Source of the DNA: Sclerotinia nivalis
Taxonomy: Eukaryota; Ascomycota; Leotiomycetes; Helotiales; Sclerotiniaceae
Assembly: GCA_029531795.1 (NCBI GenBank)
Contig: JAPEIS010000004.1
Coordinates: 2,728,001 to 2,792,000, forward strand
DNA: 64,000 nucleotides
Direction of reading: 5' to 3'
Shown piece after piece: positions 1-10,487 of the stretch. A program made the translations under genes and the position numbers. The number at the start of each line of letters is the position of its first letter. Position 1 is the stretch's first letter. The notes beneath the pieces were generated by a model, which saw nothing but the letters and a program-made list of their open reading frames with translations, searched no databases and was not told the DNA's origin.

Positions 1-1203
1 TTAGATGCCAATGAGGGTATTAGATTTCATGGCAGAACTATCAAGGACTGCCAAAAGGAGTTACCGAAAGGAACAAGTGGTACAGAAATGCTTCCAGAAG
101 CCATGTTCTGGCTACTTTTGACCGGACAGGTTCCTTCTACCTCACAAGTCAGACAATTCTCTAAAGAACTGGCGGAGCAATCAGCGCTCCCAGATTTCGT
201 GAACAAGATGCTCGATAACTTCCCAAAAGATCTACATCCGATGACTCAGTTCTCGATCGCCGTTTCAGCACTCTCACATACATCAAAATTCGCCAAAGCA
301 TACGAGAAGGGAATTAACAAGGTAGATTATTGGGAGCCAACTTTCGACGACAGTATCTCGCTTTTAGCGAAACTCCCTGTGATTGCTGCCAAGATTTATC
401 AAAACTCATACAGAGGTGGTGGAGCTCTTCCTGCTGAAGTTGACCTGGAACAAGATTGGTCATATAATTTCGCAGCCATGCTCGGTAAAGGAGGAAAAGA
501 GAATGAGAATTTCCAAGATTTGCTGAGATTATACTTGGCTCTTCATGGTGATCATGAAGGTGGAAATGTTTCAGCCCATACCACTCACTTAGTTGGAAGT
601 GCTTTGAGTGATCCCTTCTTAAGTTACAGTGCTGGCCTGCAAGGTCTCGCTGGACCTCTTCACGGGTATGTAGCAAGGTCTCGTCGAGATTTCACTCACT
701 GACCATTCCATAGTCTGGCCGCACAAGAAGTCCTCAGATGGATCTTACAAATGCAAGAGCACGTAGGAACAAAATACACCGACAAAGATGTATCCGACTA
801 CCTATGGTCAACCCTCAAATCCGGCCGTGTAGTCCCAGGCTACGGCCACGCTGTTCTCCGCAAACCCGATCCCCGATTCGAAGCCCTAATGGACTATGCC
901 TCCTCCCGTCCAGAGATTGCCAAAGATCCTGTCTTCCAACTCGTAAAGAAAAACTCAGAGATCGCGCCGGAAGTATTGAAAGAGCATGGAAAAACCAAAA
1001 ATCCATATCCAAATGTAGATTCTAGCTCTGGTGTATTGTTCCATCATTATGGTTTCCATGAGACGCTTTATTATACTGCGACCTTTGGTGTTAGTAGAGG
1101 TTTGGGACCGTTGGCGCAATTAATCTGGGATAGAGCGTTGGGATTACCTATTGAGAGACCTAAGAGTATTAATTTAGAGGGATTGTTGAAGTTGGCGGAA
1201 TAG
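1..1203 (+). CDS. Citrate synthase, mitochondrial type (5' end outside window)
   Basis: Condenses oxaloacetate and acetyl-CoA to citrate, the entry step of the TCA cycle. The frame is open from base 1, so the start codon and any targeting peptide lie upstream. Exons are 1-665 and 714-1203, split by a 48-bp intron (gtatgt...tag) that falls inside the GPLHG-LAAQE motif. Family hallmarks seen: [12 protein letters not shown] with the first catalytic His, GPLHGLAAQE with the second, [16 protein letters not shown] with the substrate-binding Arg, and NPYPNVD with the catalytic Asp. The C-terminus PIERPKS is typical. One oddity: the segment after the catalytic Asp reads DSSSGVLF, where citrate synthases usually have D-A/S-H-SGVL. 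This may therefore be a divergent paralogue rather than the main TCA enzyme; fungi also carry methylcitrate synthases of the same fold. Confidence 0.93.
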
Positions 1204-3430
1204 ATTGAGGAGATTTTACGCCAGCAGGTATAGAATAGATCGAATAAAAGTCTGATACATGCTTTTACTATTTTTCTTCAAAGTTCTTGTTGGTGACCGC
1301 AAATACGCGCTTGAAGTAAACCTTGAATACTTCCTAGCCGTGGTGTGAGAGCATATATTAGCTTGTCTATCATATACCCAGGCATTAGATGTCACTCTTT
1401 CAATGGCCAAAACGTATAATTGTCTACTGTTGGACATATCCCACACATTGGTCCTGAATCATACATCCTTCATGCCGCTATCCTCTCTACCTCAACAGTA
1501 TTAGCAGATATATAACATCTTATCCATATACCCAGTTCAAGAGCCATATGCAGTCAGACTTTGATCTCGAATTCAGCTGTAACTCATGTAATCACTTCAT
1601 CCGTTTAGGTACCCCATTGCCATTAGGAAAGAAGAGAGATTTATTTCTGGAGAATGGGGAACTTGCACTACTGAGTGAATAGAGATTATCAGTGTGCGCA
1701 GAAACACAAAACTAGAAATCATAGGCGATCCTAAAGCTAGATATGACTGGTGAGAAACACTTATATCTATCCACCTGCCTATCTGGTGTATAAATGATTT
1801 TCGAAAATGACTTTCCATTTTTCTAAATATTGGAAATTAAGCGCCGTATGTATCGTAAGAGGAGCTAACATCGTTAAATTAAACGATTTATACAGTAGTT
1901 TACTAATTGCAATGTCTGGATTTTAAAGGAGACGATACATGGGAGAAGTATAGGAAGGTAAAGGAAGGAAAGAAAGAAGCCGCAAAATCAGAAAAATAAC
2001 GGTGAATTGTGGATAGGGAGGGATAAAGAAGAACATAGAATTTCGCAGAATGTAGCTAATAACGTGATATGATAGTCCAAAATAAGGAAGAGAAGAAGAG
2101 AAAAATGGAGCAAAATCTGAAGCTGGGCGGAAACACAAAGACGAGGGGAATTGGGGAGGATCTTGCTTTTGGGATGATGTTGGTGTTGGTGATCACAGTA
2201 CAGTCGGTGGTTTTGTCACTCGTATAAGGTGTATGTTCATTCCTTTGGATGTACAAATTGGGCTAAACGAAAAGCGTCATATATATAGCACAAATAGAAG
2301 GAAGCATCGCCAGCGGGGCATCTGAGAATATCAAAAGCGTGGAGGACGAGGATGAGGACGACGCAGAGGATAAGAATGAAGATGAGGATGAGGATGAGGA
2401 AAATGAAGATGAGATGAATCCGAAATCTGGGATGAATATCTCTGGGCTCTCTTCTCGCCCCCAAAGCTGTAATAAAAATTCAGATAGACTCAAATATCCA
2501 ACCCTAATTCAAGTAATATGCTGGCTCTGTCCATATATAAATGTATCGGGTACATCTGAGATTGAAATCTTCTTAGTACGACAAGTCCTCTCCTCGATCA
2601 ACATTTCGTGGGATTTACTTGATATTCAATTCACAAATAGATGTAGGGGCGATAATGAGGTAACTAAAGCATCTTAGACATCCCACTTACTGACCTTCTA
2701 TAATTCTAGAACATGAAGAGTTTTCCATCATGCTGAGTCAAGACTATAACGGTACGTCCGTTAACACTGATGCTCAGACGGAAATAAAATAAGACTAAAT
2801 TTAACCTCTACTATCCATCCGAGCAACCCCCTTTTTCTTACATTTCATTCGCCCATGTCTCAACCGAAAATCTTAGCCTTATGCGTCAATCCGCTGTGGC
2901 GTCTTAGACCCGAAAGGATCAGCATACAAAAATGTGGGGTGGAAGCCACGATACGAGATGCCAAGGATGCGGTACCTGCAAAGTCCAAACTCAATTTGGT
3001 TGGAGCGGGATGTGTTGGCTCATGGAGGGATTTTCTTATTTGCATGATGGTGGGAATGTGCTTTCTTTTGATTTCTTGGGTTACTTGGAGCTTTATTCAC
3101 GAAGCGAAATGCCCATAGATGATGGCGATAAAAAGATCACCAGGACCGAGCGATGGCTTCTGCACACTGCAAATATACTGCATGAAAGCCAAGAATGTCT
3201 GAAAATTTGACATATGACCGTGCGAAGAACTCGGGTTGGAAAAAAGTGTTAAGTAGTTGCATGTGATACCACATTATCTTTCAGCTTTTGCTTTTCTTTC
3301 TCATATATAAGAGTATTAGTAGCTCGACACGTTCAATCGTTGTCGACGTCCTTTCTTTTCGAATACCTCGTTCGTTTTTGTGTTCGTCTACATCTAGACA
3401 TCTATTTATCCAAACTGTTGAGCGAAAATA
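1204..3430. other. Intergenic region, 2.2 kb
   Basis: Mostly AT-rich spacer between citrate synthase and the deacetylase gene. It contains a GAGGAT/GATGAG low-complexity patch near 2339-2420 that opens artificial acidic frames, and one doubtful short ORF at 2855-3118, listed separately. A CT-rich stretch with a TATATAA-like sequence around 3295-3420 is the likely promoter and leader of the gene starting at 3431. Confidence 0.5.
2855..3118 (+). CDS. Doubtful small ORF with one predicted membrane segment (87 aa)
   Basis: An ATG-started frame of 87 codons. I do not recognise it. Its C-terminal third is a hydrophobic run (about residues 59-80) that could span a membrane, and the rest is mildly basic. 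A second frame (2932-3210) overlaps it almost completely and is equally open and Cys-containing, so at most one is real. No intron is needed. It could also be chance coding potential in the promoter region of the following gene. Confidence 0.2.
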   Translation: MSQPKILALCVNPLWRLRPERISIQKCGVEATIRDAKDAVPAKSKLNLVGAGCVGSWRDFLICMMVGMCFLLISWVTWSFIHEAKCP

Positions 3431-5913
3431 ATGAAGTTCTTGGTCGAAAATGTGGTGTGGGGAGTGATCTCTTACGCTGCGGTTGTGAGATCCGCTTGTT
3501 CAAGTAATCTGTTAATTGATAATTATGCAAAATTCTCGAGTAATAGTAATTCTCTGGGTCAATGGACAAGTGGTAAGTGACTCCTCCAAGTTTGTCATAC
3601 CGAGCCTAACACGAAAAAGACGACGGTACAACCACCGATTTGAAGGCCGATGTTACAAACAAGAAAATCACATTCACCAGCAAGGCCAACAGTTACTTTT
3701 ATACCACCTTCAACTGCGAGAAAGCAACAACAGATCAATATAATGCAATTACGTTCCCGGTTAAAGGCCCTGCTGGCTCTTCATTCACACTCGAGCTGCA
3801 GACTATGAGTTCTTGTACAGCAACCACGTATAAAAGCTATTACACCACTGTTACTGGAATAACTGGATCTACTCAGACTATCACGGTAAAGTTGAGTGCT
3901 TTCTCTGGAGCAAACTTGAACGCAATTTCGGGGCTTTTATGGGAATCCTTTAGTGTCAATGGTGCATGGGAGATAGGCCAGACGAATTTGGTTTGCGCAA
4001 ATGGTGCAGGAGGCTCATCGAGTACAACCTCAGCTCCGAGTACGACATCTACGAAAGGTGCTGTTGTGACCAGTAGCTCTTCAACGTCAGTTGTTTCTGT
4101 TCCAATCACCTCTGCTACCACTTTGAGTACAGTCACACCAAGTGTTACCTCGAAAGTTCTGACCAGCAGTGTCAGTGCCTCGACTCCAGCTGGTGCTTGC
4201 ACAAACTTGTTGATTGATGACTTTGCATCTCAATCTCGTTTGACTTTCTTGTTTTACAATGCCATGTTACAACCGTCTTCCGATGACGGTACCATGGCAC
4301 CGGTAACAGGGAGGGTAGACACCGGCACTTCAGTCATTGTCGCTAACAATCATGTTACTTTGACATCTCGTGCCGATGGATCTTCATACTGGTATACCAT
4401 GTTTGGTTGCTTGAAAGCAACCAATACATATGGTGGAATTGGTTTGACTATCGAGGCTGCAAAGGGAACAACATTGGGAATTGAAATTCAAACTTCGAAG
4501 ACATGCGATTCGAGTAATCCGACTCTCATAGATGTCTCGTCTGCGGATCTGGGATGGACTTTTGATGGAACCGAAAAATTCTATACCATTCCTTTCTCCA
4601 AATTTCCAGGACTTGACACGGATCATTTGATCTCACTTCTATTTTCTGGTATCAGCAAACCGATTACTCTTGGTCCAATGTCTTTATACTGTGGAAATAC
4701 AGGGACCGCTTACCCAGTTCCTAATACTGTTCCAGTCATTGAGCCATCTTCGACCATTCCGGCAACAACTGGACCCTCAGCTTATGTCATTGATACTTTT
4801 GGCAATGCTGGTTCTAACAATCTCGGCTTCTATCATGGAGGGGATGATACAACAACCTACAAACAATCGGGGAACAAACTTACCATCAACACCAAAGGCA
4901 ATTCTGACCTTGCCTGGTACACTCAGATCTCCAATGGATGCCTCGACTTTACTCCGAACGATAAGGGCTACCTCCACATCGCTTTTACCGGAAGTAATGC
5001 GTTTACAATAGCTCTGCAACAACATAATCCTACTTGCAACCCAAATATTAATCCATTTCCTTTCACGTGGGATTCTGTTGAAGCATCGAGATACTCAAAC
5101 TCAGCAAAGACCGACCTCTATGTTCCAATCTCTCACTTTGAAATCGACCGCAAACTAAGTGTCGGGTTTGCACTCAAAGGATTTTACACATCCGATGATA
5201 CCGTCATCTCGAAGATTGAAGTCGTCAATTCAGTCCCATCAGGTTTCCTAGTCCCATCAAAACTACCAACAGCACCTCTAATCTTCTCCTGCACGCGTCC
5301 AAACTCTTTTGCTTTCGCAATCGACGACGGTGATCCACAACTCGCTCAAAAAGTCGTCTCCGCCGTCGCAGCCGCAGGTATCCACGTAACATTCTTCACC
5401 GTGGGTGCCGCCCTCCTCGACGCATCCACCAACCTCTCAACAGTCTATTCCAACATGTTAAATCTCGGCCATCAAGTAGCGTACCATTCCTACACGCATC
5501 CGCCAATGGAAGGACTCCCAACCCTCGCATCCATAGACTGGGAACTCAACAACGATATCGCTGCTGTCTCATCTACCCTCTCCGGCCATACATCCACCTA
5601 TTTCCGACCTCCCTTCGGCACCGAAGGCGCACGTATTCGCCAACGACTCGCTGCCCTCATCCCAGGCTCGAAATTCGTGGAATGGTCGGTTGATGTACAG
5701 GATTGGTTGTGGGCTCTAAGTGACACGCCTGAAAATCAGCTTACGAATTTCCAGAGTGATGTGAATAAGGGAGGGAATCTGGTGGTTATGCATTATTTGT
5801 ATCAGACGACGGTGGATTATCTGCCGCAGTTTATTGAAATTGCGAAGAAGACGGGGAAGCAGTTGATGAGGGTGGATCAGTGCTTGGAGGATCCGAATGC
5901 GCCGCCTTTGTGA
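3431..5913 (+). CDS. Secreted polysaccharide deacetylase (CE4/NodB) with three N-terminal repeat modules
   Basis: Predicted 811-aa secreted protein. Exons are 3431-3572 and 3620-5913; the 47-bp intron ends in aaaaag and splicing joins the frames exactly. The start at 3431 gives a signal-peptide-like N-terminus followed by Cys. Three copies of a ~150-170 residue module follow (about 25-165, 240-400, 435-590). Each begins with an I-D-D/N/T-F/Y segment, then W/Y-YT, a Cys and an aromatic, then a beta-rich stretch ending near another Cys. A Ser/Thr-rich linker separates modules 1 and 2. The C-terminal NodB domain shows IDDGD (615-619), HSYTHP (His670, His674), RPPFG (Arg710), a V-D-V-Q-D-W motif (739-743) and a late His (772). 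These match CE4 motifs 1-5 including the metal ligands. CE4 enzymes remove N- or O-acetyl groups from chitin, chitooligomers or related glycans; the substrate here is unknown. The modules may bind glycans, but that is inference. Confidence 0.88.
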
Positions 5914-8623
5914 TGGGTTGGTAAGGCTGATTGTTGATTTTTATGTTTTTGAGTCTGGCTTAGAAGTCAGTGCAGGAAATGGAAAATATTTTAATAGCGA
6001 ATAATGATTCATGATATCTCAATATCCTGAGGATTTCTTTGCTGCTATCATGCGCGATTCAAGTCCATATGCTCACCGTGCTTTGAAGTGAGAGTAAAAG
6101 TCCAAAATAAAATTGACCACTAATAATTATTTATTGCATGATATCGCGTGAATATCCATATGTAAACAAATCTTCGAAACTTCGAAATATCTATCAATTT
6201 TTCAGCATCCGCCCCTCACCAATCCGATCGCAATCACAAAAACCTCATCCTACTACAATAAGAAGAATCCTCCGGGCAAACCTAGAATCATCTTCAACTA
6301 TCATATCATACCGCCATGAAGAGAAGCATGCGACTCTTCGCGCTTCGGTTTTCCTCCTTGCTTAGAGAGCCTTGAGTACCTACCTTTTATCCTTGGACTG
6401 GATTGTGTTGATATGGTTTTATGCAGGTCTTGAAAAACGAGGAGAGAATAAAAAGGAAAACAAGGGAGGGGAGTGGAGGGAGAAGAAGAGGGAATAGTAT
6501 AAGGGGGGAGAAGGTGGAGATGAGTGAGATGGAGATGGGCGGGAATTGTGCGGGGTGATATGGAGGGTTAATGGAGAGGAAGAAATATATATGGATATGC
6601 ATATTCATTAAATAGCTGTGGATCCTTTAACTCTAGAGAAGGCTGTCAATGATATCGAGGAGGTTGGTGGAATGTTTTTGGGTCTTGCTTTCAGCTAAGA
6701 TGGAGATTAGATATTATGATTCTTGTGTTAATTATGTTGCTGTTTGACTATTTGTGCTTGGCGGGCACTTAAATTAGTTGATATGGGCGATCACCAATTT
6801 CATCCATCACACTGCAGAGCTTTGGGGTTTAAAAGGAAAATTAAGATGAGTATTTCCTTAACAGGTCTTTCATAATCTAAAACACTTTTTATGATTTAAT
6901 GTACCGATAAATTATATGAAAAAACTCAATTCAAAGCAAAGTGCAATTTGTATATCAGAAGCATTCAACGTTGGACCCAGTCTGTAGTATTGTGAATGTG
7001 ATGTAGCATGGTTGAAGGGGATGAAAAGACAGTAGATGCTAGTCCCATACAACGGCAGATATGATGAAACGGGGCATAGTAGAAGCAGAAAAGAATATGC
7101 CGGATGCATCCTCTTACTTGACAGAATCTAGTAGATGCCATGCCTGTAGGAGTGCTCAATATCAACATGTAAAAAGACGAGTTGGCATGTTTAATTTTCG
7201 GTCGAGAGAGAATATGAGGTGGGAAGGTACACTTATCAGAAGCTATGGGTATTTCAATAATAATATCCAAATGGCTCATTAATGCTTATAGCAGCTAAAC
7301 CAAGAGAAGATCTAGCCTTAGTGCACTCAAAAGGAACGGCATGAAGCATTAAAATAAACGGCATCATTGGAGCTATTATTCTAAACTATTAGGCTCACAT
7401 TGCGCTAATTCTCAACAAGAACTGGTACAATCAAGGCCACTGAGATAGGGAAGGCTGTTGGAAGTATCGTAAATAGGAGATGATTGAGATCGAGGAGCAT
7501 AAGACCTGGGCATCCAAGATGTCACATTGAATATGTAGAGCACTAGATATTTAGCTTGAGTGTTCAAAAGATCGCTATGGCTTTAGCCAATTTTCTCCGA
7601 TCCCAGGGATCGGGAACCTCTTGTATGAACATGAAGTGCCATGGAAGTACCATTCATAGTTTTTCCATCTGGCAAGGAACTGTGATGACGGTTAATTGTT
7701 TTGACGCTAATGCAGTGTAAAATAGATGGGGAGTGAAGATATTATTAATTGTTTCGATAGCAGCTGTGATTTTCATCAGTTCGATCGTGAGAAAGCTACT
7801 AAGGCATTTCTATTGTTCAGGGGAAAATTACGACTTAAGACATCCTCGAAGAAGCAGTAATTTAGATAGGTTCATTGATTGGGAAATAAATGCACCCATA
7901 CAAGCAAGTGTCACCTATCTGGAAAGAACAAAGCATGGCTTATTAATATTCTACGCCCAGAAACCTTGGTTTGTGATTTTTCTATCATGGTCGACAGAGT
8001 GATTATTGAACACACGCTCTTCCACCTAGACAGAAACTTCTCCCCAATCTTCACTCCAGTCCTTTGGCTTGAATGTCTTGAGAGCTTTCAACTTCTTTCC
8101 TTTCTTTTACGAAGTTGGGGCGAAAAAAATTAGAATGCTCCACTCGCCGTTCGCTTAACCATTTCTGGCCTATGCTAATAAATATACATGTGGCTTAAGC
8201 GAGTGCTGAGTCAGAATAACTACATCATCCATCTCATTGATGTACTGAATCAAAATAAAGTCAGCAGCCATAAGCATACACGAGCTATAGAGATATTAAT
8301 GAGCAGGAAAAAATACAGAGCTACCCTCTGCATCTCGCCGAAATGAACAAACTCTTCTGGTGTCCTTTGTAGTGATTCTGGAGAGTACTTCGTGACCGAA
8401 ATGTTAACATTCATTGAATATTGTATGAATCCCGTCCGCTATCAAGAACTAAGAACCGTGGTCCTACCCAAAAGAATACAAAAAGGAAGTGCTGCGGCTC
8501 TACCATGAAATCCAGAAAGAGCTTGAGACTCCGCACAAAAAGCCTCCCAAAGCCCAGCAGAGCTCAGCACTCAATCTTTCACTCACCACCGGGCACGCAA
8601 AGCAAATTTCAGTCCCAAAAGCT
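5914..8623. other. Intergenic region, 2.7 kb, no gene recognised
   Basis: AT-rich sequence with several short frames in both directions, none with a recognisable domain or a consistent splice model. A polypurine tract on the plus strand lies at about 6425-6545 (long runs of A/G). The ORF at 7733 lacks an ATG and looks spurious. Confidence 0.5.
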
Positions 8624-9290
8624 TCAATTATACTTTCGGCGAAGCCCGTGCCAGCTCAAAACCCTAGCTTTAAATTCAGGCCAGGTCTCCATTTTGTAGC
8701 ATTCCTCATCATCTTCATCCTCCTCTCTCGAACTGTCCAGCCTCAACGCGAACATTTTTCGGGCAAGTCGAATAGCATCATTTGCCAATAGCTCAGTTGC
8801 TTCGGCCTCAGCTTCAGCAGCTCGGCGCTCACGTCGTCTTTGCTGTTTGGCTGCAGCGGCAGCCACGGATCTTGCTTCCTTTCTTGACACTTCAGTGCAT
8901 ACATGTTAGCTCTTGGAATTTGAACCATGAACATCATCATGTGCTATTGAGTGGTAGCAAATACTCTATTACGTACGCCTTGGCTCTTGAATGGAGCTGC
9001 TAGAGCTGGCAGCGGCTATCCTGGCCTCTAATAAAACATAACATGTTAGCTCAATACATTATAATTCATTTCAATTCTACCAGAAGGATCTCATTCATCC
9101 ACAGAGCAATAGGAAGCTTTGTTGACTTACTTCTCTCGGCTTGAAAGATTTCTTCGGCCTTCTTACAGGCGGTAATTATCCCTTTTGCTGACTCTCTTCT
9201 TTGGCGCTCTAATGCGCGCAAATGTGCAGCCTGAGCGGCGGCAAAATTGGGCCTCTTGCTCTTCTTTGTACTTCTCGCTCCGTACGCCAT
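8624..9290 (-). CDS. Hypothetical basic Ala/Arg-rich protein (158 aa, 3 exons, phase-1 introns)
   Basis: Reading the minus strand, exons 9131-9290, 8977-9027 and 8624-8889 join in frame to 158 codons. Donors are gtaagt and gtacgt; acceptors are attag and gaag. Both introns are phase 1 and the middle exon is 51 nt. The product is rich in Ala, Arg, Lys and Glu: a basic N-terminus (residues 1-53), a Ser-rich linker, then a long Ala/Arg/Glu stretch likely to be helical or coiled-coil (about 72-115), a short acidic patch (EEDEDDEE) and a conserved-looking WPEFKARVLSWHG tail. I do not recognise the family. Without the second intron the frame hits TAA soon after exon 2, which supports splicing. It lies divergent to the small gene at 9798 and shares its style with the genes at 13938 and 17841. 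Confidence 0.55.
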
Positions 9291-9797
9291 TGTAATCTAA
9301 ATATTTATTAATAAATTTACGCGTTGGAATTGGAGGTGCATTAATGCTGTGCAATGCTTCCGGATGTTTTGTTGATATCAGTACCCCATCTGGTGTTTTA
9401 ATTCACCAATCACGAGCTTTGTTTTTAGCCAATGAAAATAATTGTAGGGATCAAAATCATTCATCATATACTATTCACCAATATCAGCCTGCATCTTACG
9501 CTCACTAAGATTAGAATAGACTTGAACAGTTTTGATAACAGTCCCTTTTAGCATTTACCTTGTTCTATGGGTTTGTTGGCTCGTGATTCTATTGAGCACA
9601 ACCTATAAGTTATTTATGAAAACCTTGTGCCCAACAGATGCCTTCAATTAATATCATCTAATCTTTTTGTTCAAGCGCGTGAATTTGTTTTATGCGCGGT
9701 TGATCCAGAGATTTTTCTTCTTCCCAGTGACAACTAATCTCCCTCACACATTATCAACTCATAAAATCACCAACATTAAAACGTTATCACCGATATT
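9291..9797. promoter_or_regulatory. Divergent intergenic region between two small phase-1-intron genes
   Basis: A 507-bp AT-rich spacer separating the start codons of the minus-strand gene (9290) and the plus-strand candidate (9798). It should hold both promoters. I see no distinct binding-site cluster. Confidence 0.35.
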
Positions 9798-10268
9798 ATG
9801 ACTTCGTATAGAAGATGGAGGAGTTATAGGAAAAAGAACATGCCATGTCACCAAAACCCTTCTGCCGCTGCTGATCGAGTTTGTAAAACGTGGAAGTCGG
9901 GCGTGGAGGCGCGAGCTCCAGAGGGCTCTAAAAACGGTCAGTCTGTTCCTTTTGTTTCTTTACTTTCCATCAATTTTGACTACTTGCGACCATAATCTTT
10001 TCCTGCACAGGAGAATAAGACAAACGCAAGTATTTTAAACTTTGTCCTCTTCACTGCCTGCGACTACAGCCGAAGGACTCCTTGAGTATTCATTCTTACT
10101 AGGTACTATTTCACTGTGCAGCTAGTGACGTTTCTTGTTCATGTGCTAATATGTTACTATAAAGAATTATTGGCACCAAGCCCACGAACCGTAAAAAAGC
10201 TCGATCGGCTACAGCTGCTGAACTACGCCTCTAACACCGTTACTAAAGCCCGGCTGGGAAACGTTTAG
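9798..10268 (+). CDS. Candidate small basic protein (91 aa, 3 exons, phase-1 introns)
   Basis: An ATG at 9798 opens a basic frame (Arg/Lys/Trp-rich start). One consistent model uses exons 9798-9936, 10070-10102 and 10165-10268, with donors gtcagt and gtacta and acceptors acag and aaag, giving 91 codons. Both introns are phase 1 and the middle exon is 33 nt. This mirrors the structure of the genes at 8624, 13938 and 17841. The first intron would be 133 bp, and the donors are weaker than in the sister genes, so the model is tentative. An alternative acceptor at about 10010 gives an immediate stop. Acidic and basic short frames downstream to about 10487 could belong to an alternative 3' end. No domain recognised. 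Confidence 0.3.
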
Positions 10269-10487
10269 GTTGAGAGCTGAAAAGTCTGGAGGTTGGAGAC
10301 AACGTTGAAATGGCGGAGATAGAGCAGAAAAAAGATGAGAATAAATTAGAACAAAAGAAGGAGGCAAAAGGAAAGAAAATGGGGATGCGACGATGTTGAT
10401 GACGAGGACACGGAGATGCTGAGCGAGAAGAGGGGAGAGCAAGATGATGAGAATGGGGACAAATGTAATAGATATGGTGAGCGATGA

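Noticed and set aside
2339..2677. Acidic Glu/Asp-rich open frame on the plus strand with Ser/Leu-rich frames opposite
   Set aside because: Caused by GAGGAT/GATGAG low-complexity sequence. No splice signals or domain, and overlapping frames on the other strand are equally open.
7733..8133. Two overlapping frames with a membrane-like N-terminus
   Set aside because: The first begins with GTG rather than ATG, there is no intron support and no homologous pattern.
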